Shown: piece by piece, positions 59,639 to 64,000 of the stretch
How positions within the stretch are numbered: the first letter of the stretch is position 1
Layout of the letters: every line of letters starts with the position of its first letter
Assembly (NCBI GenBank): GCA_045837725.1
Contig: JBEWZL010000056.1
Span: 124,001 to 188,000 of the forward strand
Direction: 5' to 3'
DNA: 64,000 nucleotides
DNA from: Vermamoeba vermiformis
Lineage: Eukaryota > Tubulinea > Echinamoebida
Notes under the pieces: model-generated
The model's database searches: none
What the model was told of the DNA's origin: nothing
What the model saw: only the letters and a program-made list of their open reading frames with translations
Translations under genes and position numbers: made by a program

Positions 59639-60287
59639 ATGTACAAGCGAAAGGTTATTAACAACAGCCATCATAAGAAGACCGGATTAGCGTTAAGCAG
59701 ACGAAGAACAACGAACTCTTTAGCCATGAACGACCTTATACAATCGACCATGGTGCCTATAATGACAGTCGCTTACGCAGAAAACCAAGTGTCGTACCCT
59801 GATGTCGAACTTGTCGCAACATTGCAAGAGATCTGCTCCTCAGGAAGAGCGAACCAGAAGCAAATTGCCCAAGATTGCAAAATAAGGTACGGTAACATTT
59901 ACTTTAGACAAAACAAACATCCAAAACCCATTTAAATTTAATTCAATCAAATCTGACGTGTCGATCTGAAGCTCAACAAAACTAAGTCAATTCATGAATG
60001 GTGCCACCAGAAAAAAAGGGTGGGCAGACACAGAGCTATTGTTAAAAGAGTGGCTTTCTCGCGTTGTTGGCAATCTATCAAATACTTTGCAATCGTCCGC
60101 ATTTCCCGATGACGACCCAAATATGGAAAGTTGCGTGGAGGAACAATACTCCAAAAATACAGATTTACCGGAAACTGAGCATCACCAGTTTCAGACAACA
60201 TTATTAAATCCGGGAATACCGGAGGCGACCGAAGAATTTCGTTGGATGCAATTCTCAATTGGACAAGCACTCTGCCCAAGCGTGTAA
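59639..60287 (+). CDS. HTH DNA-binding family protein, member D
   Basis: Two exons (59639-59886, 59972-60287) give 187 aa. The basic leader (LALSRRRTTNS) precedes VELVATLQEICSSG, then NQKQIAQDCKIS across the splice site with STKLSQFMNG, then RKKGWADTELLLKEWLSRVV. The split Ser codon (AG|C) sits at the same place as in members A-C. The acceptor at 59971 was picked because it restores the S-x-T-x-L-S-Q-F spacing. The C-terminal part is acidic and Gln/Glu-rich. It lies 22 kb from the cluster and on the opposite strand, so it is a dispersed and more diverged copy. Confidence 0.74.
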
Positions 60288-60344
60288 TATAATATTGCAC
60301 TTGTATATATGTAAATTATAATATATTTATTAGAAGTACTGTTA

Positions 60345-60914
60345 TTATGCTATTATACAATTGCTTCTGCGCTGTTTTTGCGGCTGTAGCTTTCGACACT
60401 CAGTTACGAGAGCCGAGAATACGGCATCAAGATTCGCAGGTGGATCTTTGAGTGCAGATATCGTTAGAAATGGTACGTTTAGGCTATTTGCTAAAGCAAG
60501 GCCCTCGTCAGTTAAAACGACATGCTGGACTGAATTTTCTAAATCCATTTTGTTTGCCACCAGAACCATCGCGCACTTATCAATTTCTTTGATTTTCAAA
60601 ATTTCTGCGGATTTTTCTGTGATATATCTCAACGAATCTCGGTCCGTTATCGAGTAGATAAGGACAAATCCGTCGGCTTCTTTTATTAAATTGATATTGT
60701 AATTATCTGGCACGTCTGGGTCCCATTGAAATCCACTGTCTATAACTTCAATTGATACTTTTGTGCCATCAACAATTATTTCGCGTTGGTCTATTGCTTC
60801 GATAGTTGGATCGAACGTAGGATCTGATAACTTGTCTCCGTAACACCACGAGACACGCACGGCTGATTTACCAACACCACCCGCTCCAATTAGCACAAAG
60901 CGTTGCTTCTCCAT
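60345..60914 (-). CDS. Ras-like small GTPase, intronless, with variant switch II
   Basis: A single uninterrupted exon encodes 189 aa. G1 is GAGGVGKSA, the G2 Thr is in DPTIE, G4 is VANKMDL and G5 is TISAL. The C-terminus QRRSNCIIA is a CaaX box with a basic stretch, so it is probably lipidated and membrane-bound. G3 reads VIDSGFQWD where Ras has DTAGQE: the catalytic Gln is kept but shifted in context and the Ala-Gly order is lost. An insert (DVPDNYN) follows. GTP hydrolysis may be altered. Almost every other gene here has introns, so a retrocopy origin is possible. Confidence 0.83.
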   Translation of the reverse strand: MEKQRFVLIGAGGVGKSAVRVSWCYGDKLSDPTFDPTIEAIDQREIIVDGTKVSIEVIDSGFQWDPDVPDNYNINLIKEADGFVLIYSITDRDSLRYITEKSAEILKIKEIDKCAMVLVANKMDLENSVQHVVLTDEGLALANSLNVPFLTISALKDPPANLDAVFSALVTECRKLQPQKQRRSNCIIA

Positions 60915-61102
60915 GTCATAGAATATTGCAAGAGGCAGACGTTTTTTTTTTGTTTGGTTGTCAATATTAAAATAAAACGTTAATGATTGGTCCTTTGCAA
61001 CCTCGAAACGGACTCACGAGTGAAAATAGAAGTTCGCTTTATCATAAAGTGCTATATCAAACATTTTTCGGCTTTCTTTTGTCATTTTAGCAATGATCTG
61101 TT

Positions 61103-63947
61103 TTAGTTCTTATCCTCGGCTTCAACTGCTTCTTCTTCCGAGGTAACATTCTCGCCTGCAAGCTCTTTTTGCAGCACTACAGAGTCTTCGCCCAACAAAG
61201 CACAAAGTTCTTGCAACCGTTCAGTCATTTTAGGTACGCCAGTCAACTGAGCCTCCAACTTGGTCTTTTCTTCCTTCAAACTCATTCTCTCGCCTGCATT
61301 CAATTCGGAGAATTTGTAGCCGCCTTGGCCGTCAAATTGAAGCAAATGGTTGTGGTACTTCCACAATGAAGGACGATGAGTTACGGTCAATAAAGTAATG
61401 CCCAAATCAATCGCGTGTTGATACATCTTGCCTTCGACGTCAATGCTAACGGCCTATAATAACAAAACAATATGAATAATACGTTTGACGACATTGAACG
61501 AAATCGTCAAGCGAGATCCGGATCTGATCGACTTTGAAGACACAATTTACTGCATCTTTCAGTATTTAGTTCATTAATTTGCTTAAACAAAGTACTTACG
61601 CTAGTGCACTCGTCCAAAATGGCAAATCGGGGCTTGTGGTAGAACAATCGAGCCATACCCATACGTTGCTTTTCACCTCCAGACAAGACATCAATCCAGT
61701 CGTTCTTGCTGCTCCAGCCACCTTCACGTTGCACGATATAGACGAGATTGACCCACTCGAGAATCCTCATCAAGTCATCGTCAGTGAAGCCCTAAGCCAA
61801 AATGTTAGAAAAAAATTATTCAAGACGTGTTGGATCGCGTGTCACTCCGGTTAAGCCTTGATTCAAAACAGCTTGATTCATAGTCCTACCTTCTTTTTCA
61901 TGTCTTCTTCAGTGTCAGGATAGATAACTTGATCACGAAGAGTACCAAGAGACAAGTAAGGTCGTTGAGGGATGTAGAACATGGTGCCCGACGCAGGACG
62001 AGTCAAACGACCGCCCAAAGTAGGCCACAATCCTCCTAGAATTCTGTGTAACAAAATCATTATTAGCATCAAGCACGCGACGATATCAAATTAATCATGA
62101 ATAATCTAATTTGCGCGTGGCGGAGTTAGTAAGGAAATTTTACCTGAACATCGAGGACTTGCCGCAGCCGTTAGGGCCAGTGATCAGCAAATGCATGCCC
62201 ATCTTGATCTCAAAGTTGAGTTTCTAACATAGAGATTAGCATAATCATTGCTGTGTTTTGTAATATTTGTAAATAAAACACTTTGTACGGAACCCATCCG
62301 CATCTGGGCTTGCAAACTTTCAAACAAGGAGCGGTATAATTTAGTATCAAAATATATAAATTATTATGTTTATGCCGATTTAGCACATCTTATATTTACC
62401 AATCATGACAAATATGGAAATTTCAATTCGAAAGGATTGCTTACCTCGACCAACACATCTCCGTTTGGAGATACAATAGGCACGTCTTCAAACTTAACAA
62501 AATCGCCTTCTTCGACGAGACCGCGTTGCTTACGAATATCTACGCCTTCTTCTTGCGCAACACCACGCTTAAAGTACTTGCCGCCAGAGACATCCTTAAA
62601 TACGGAAATCATTTCGTGGACCCGGGCTGTGTATCCCGCTAACTCCGAAACTTCTTTAAAAGCGAGCATAATACGTTCAATAGCTTCGGCAGCATTGCTC
62701 TATAATTAGAAGCAACGTTAGGAAAAGTTTTTTTGTTACGCATTTCATGAAAAAAGAATTTTCAAAGTCTCAAAGTGCACGTATTAACCCAAATATAACT
62801 CCAACTGAATATGCCTGATTAGGAATACGTATCTCTACTTACCAATAAACCCTTAGCGGTAATGTAGTCCTTCGTCCTAGTGCTGATCGCGTCACCGGTA
62901 GTTGCCACAGTATCTCTCTTTTCGAAGAAGAACGAAGGAATAGCAATAATTAATAGACCAGTAGCGCTCCACACGTATTTCATGAAGAAACCTGAAATAA
63001 AAATTTAAATTGGGCACGCGATCCAAATTGTGGTTAAATTTGGTCATCTTTGAGTAGAATTGTACTCTAACGATATTATAACATTGTGGGACCTATAATC
63101 GCGCTAGTAAATCCGATTTAATAACCCTGATCTAAAAATATCGTAAAATGAATCGGATTTTTCACTCGCCAGATCGAAGGTTGTTAAAATTAACTTTTAA
63201 GCTTAAAATAGCATCGGGACTTACCCTCGAACATGTTGTAGGGAACGCGCTTCCAGAAAATAACGTTCATGTGTTTCACAAGGGCTAAATATGCTCTTTG
63301 GAGTACGCTCTAAAAATACAAATTTAAATCATAGGCTCAAAGGCTATTTAAATCTAAACTTACTTGTTCAATCTGCTGGCCTCTATAGAACGAGATTTCT
63401 TCGGCGTTGGTTATCAGTCTAGAATGGACAAATCGCAGATCGCCTTCCAATTGAGCTTGGCTAAAGGTGAAAATTAGTATTAAGTAATTAACTGTCAATC
63501 TATGCGAGTAATTGCTAAATTTTTTCTGATGTTTGGCATTACGTAATTCAAAAACGAGTTGTTCCGTCGAAATTGAAAGCGCAATCCACCAGTAAATTCC
63601 AATATTTGAAAATAGCATGCCGATAAACCGGCGTCTAAAAATAACATAAAATTTACTTACGTAGCGGCTAATTTGCCGAAAGGTGGTTGGATCAACTTGA
63701 GGAACTGAGCCGTCGAATAAATGACGACAATTGTCAACAAAGCAGGTGCAATAGTGCTAGAACCACCAGCGCGTCTATATGATAATATAATATTAATATT
63801 TGTTCTCAAATAGGAAAACTAAATTTTGACACTTTTGACTGTGTCGCGTGATTGAGGCCAACTTCGATGATGTTTTGGTACGTACTGTCTAACACTGAAG
63901 TATAACTGAACTGTGATCAAAATAATATCCAACAAGGGCTTGGAGAT
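61103..63947 (-). CDS. Peroxisomal-type ABC transporter, subfamily D (5' part outside the window)
   Basis: Visible exons on the minus strand are 63947-63886, 63774-63661, 63460-63364, 63309-63225, 62991-62843, 62699-62445, 62223-62144, 62043-61890, 61791-61600 and 61453-61103; the gene continues beyond base 64000. The part seen is about 512 aa. [20 protein letters not shown] is the EAA-like signature special to ABCD proteins. Walker A is [14 protein letters not shown], the signature [15 protein letters not shown], Walker [19 protein letters not shown] and the switch [14 protein letters not shown] half transporters dimerise and import very-long-chain acyl-CoA into peroxisomes. The tail is acidic with a short coiled coil. 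Subfamily assignment is firm. Confidence 0.9.
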
Positions 63948-64000
63948 CTATACAATAAATCGTTAATAATCGTTTTCTAAAGTACGAAAATTATGCTGGA

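Noticed and set aside
1-64000. Genome-wide excess of GATC
   Set aside because: At this base composition about 220 sites are expected in 64 kb, and sampled stretches were near expectation; only the intronic patches were kept as a tentative observation.
1-64000. tRNA, rRNA, CRISPR array, retroviral or Polinton-type element
   Set aside because: None was recognised on either strand; no capsid, integrase, reverse transcriptase or protein-primed polymerase motifs were seen. A tRNA scan by software was not possible.

Overview
The window is nuclear DNA from a eukaryote with an AT-rich, gene-dense genome. Nearly every gene is cut by short GT-AG introns, mostly 40-160 nt, with GTAAGT or GTACGT donors and TAG or CAG acceptors. 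RasGEF and RGS domains, an ENT-domain protein, a chloroquine-resistance-transporter (CRT) homologue, peroxisomal ABCD and half-size ABCB transporters, Crinkler-like proteins and F-box/ankyrin proteins occur together. That mix best fits an amoebozoan or another free-living protist near the opisthokont/amoebozoan split. This placement is inference; no rRNA or other taxonomic marker is present. Exon joins were worked out by hand from splice sites, reading phase and protein continuity.

Layout, left half. 1-89: start of a bacterial-type GalU gene running off the left edge. 1290-6586: RasGEF-RGS fusion gene. 6739-6954: possible small gene. 7101-7788: mini-protein made of a RAMA domain. 8444-10861: ASH2-like winged-helix protein with coiled coil. 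11521-13253: F-box/LRR protein. 13497-14521: F-box/Cys-rich protein. 14880-17350: decayed Crinkler-type gene. 17513-20829: PP2C-type phosphatase. 20942-22125: double-UBA protein. 22237-23188: TTC33-like TPR protein. 23266-24389: histidine phosphatase. 24425-26745: GPI-anchored clan GH-A-like glycosidase. 26890-27072: 60-aa membrane peptide. 27124-29220: membrane-anchored haloalkane-dehalogenase-like enzyme. 29337-30976: whole Crinkler-like P-loop NTPase.

Layout, right half. 31193-32211 and 32751-33689: divergently transcribed secreted paralogues. 34103-37753: three tandem genes of an HTH DNA-binding family, with a fourth member at 59639-60287. 39055-41273: CRT-like transporter. 41370-42464: second histidine phosphatase. 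42639-43332: degenerate Sec7-like protein. 43754-45874: four-CBS AMPK-gamma-like subunit. 46180-46710: type I membrane protein. 46734-46897: short element with perfect 31-bp inverted ends. 47203-50114: ABCB half transporter. 50501-53442 and 53521-56466: two tandem F-box/ankyrin paralogues. 56531-57529: YjbQ/UPF0047 enzyme. 58093-59398: ENT-domain protein. 60345-60914: Ras-like GTPase. 61103-63947: ABCD transporter running off the right edge.

Most genes are independent housekeeping or signalling genes, and many are arranged head to head with about 80-150 bp between start codons. The accessory character lies in four places: the HTH family with a conserved intron inside the recognition motif, the secreted head-to-head pair with matching exon structure, the F-box/ankyrin pair whose last exon looks recently homogenised, and the two Crinkler-type loci. 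The HTH family is the best candidate for something undescribed.
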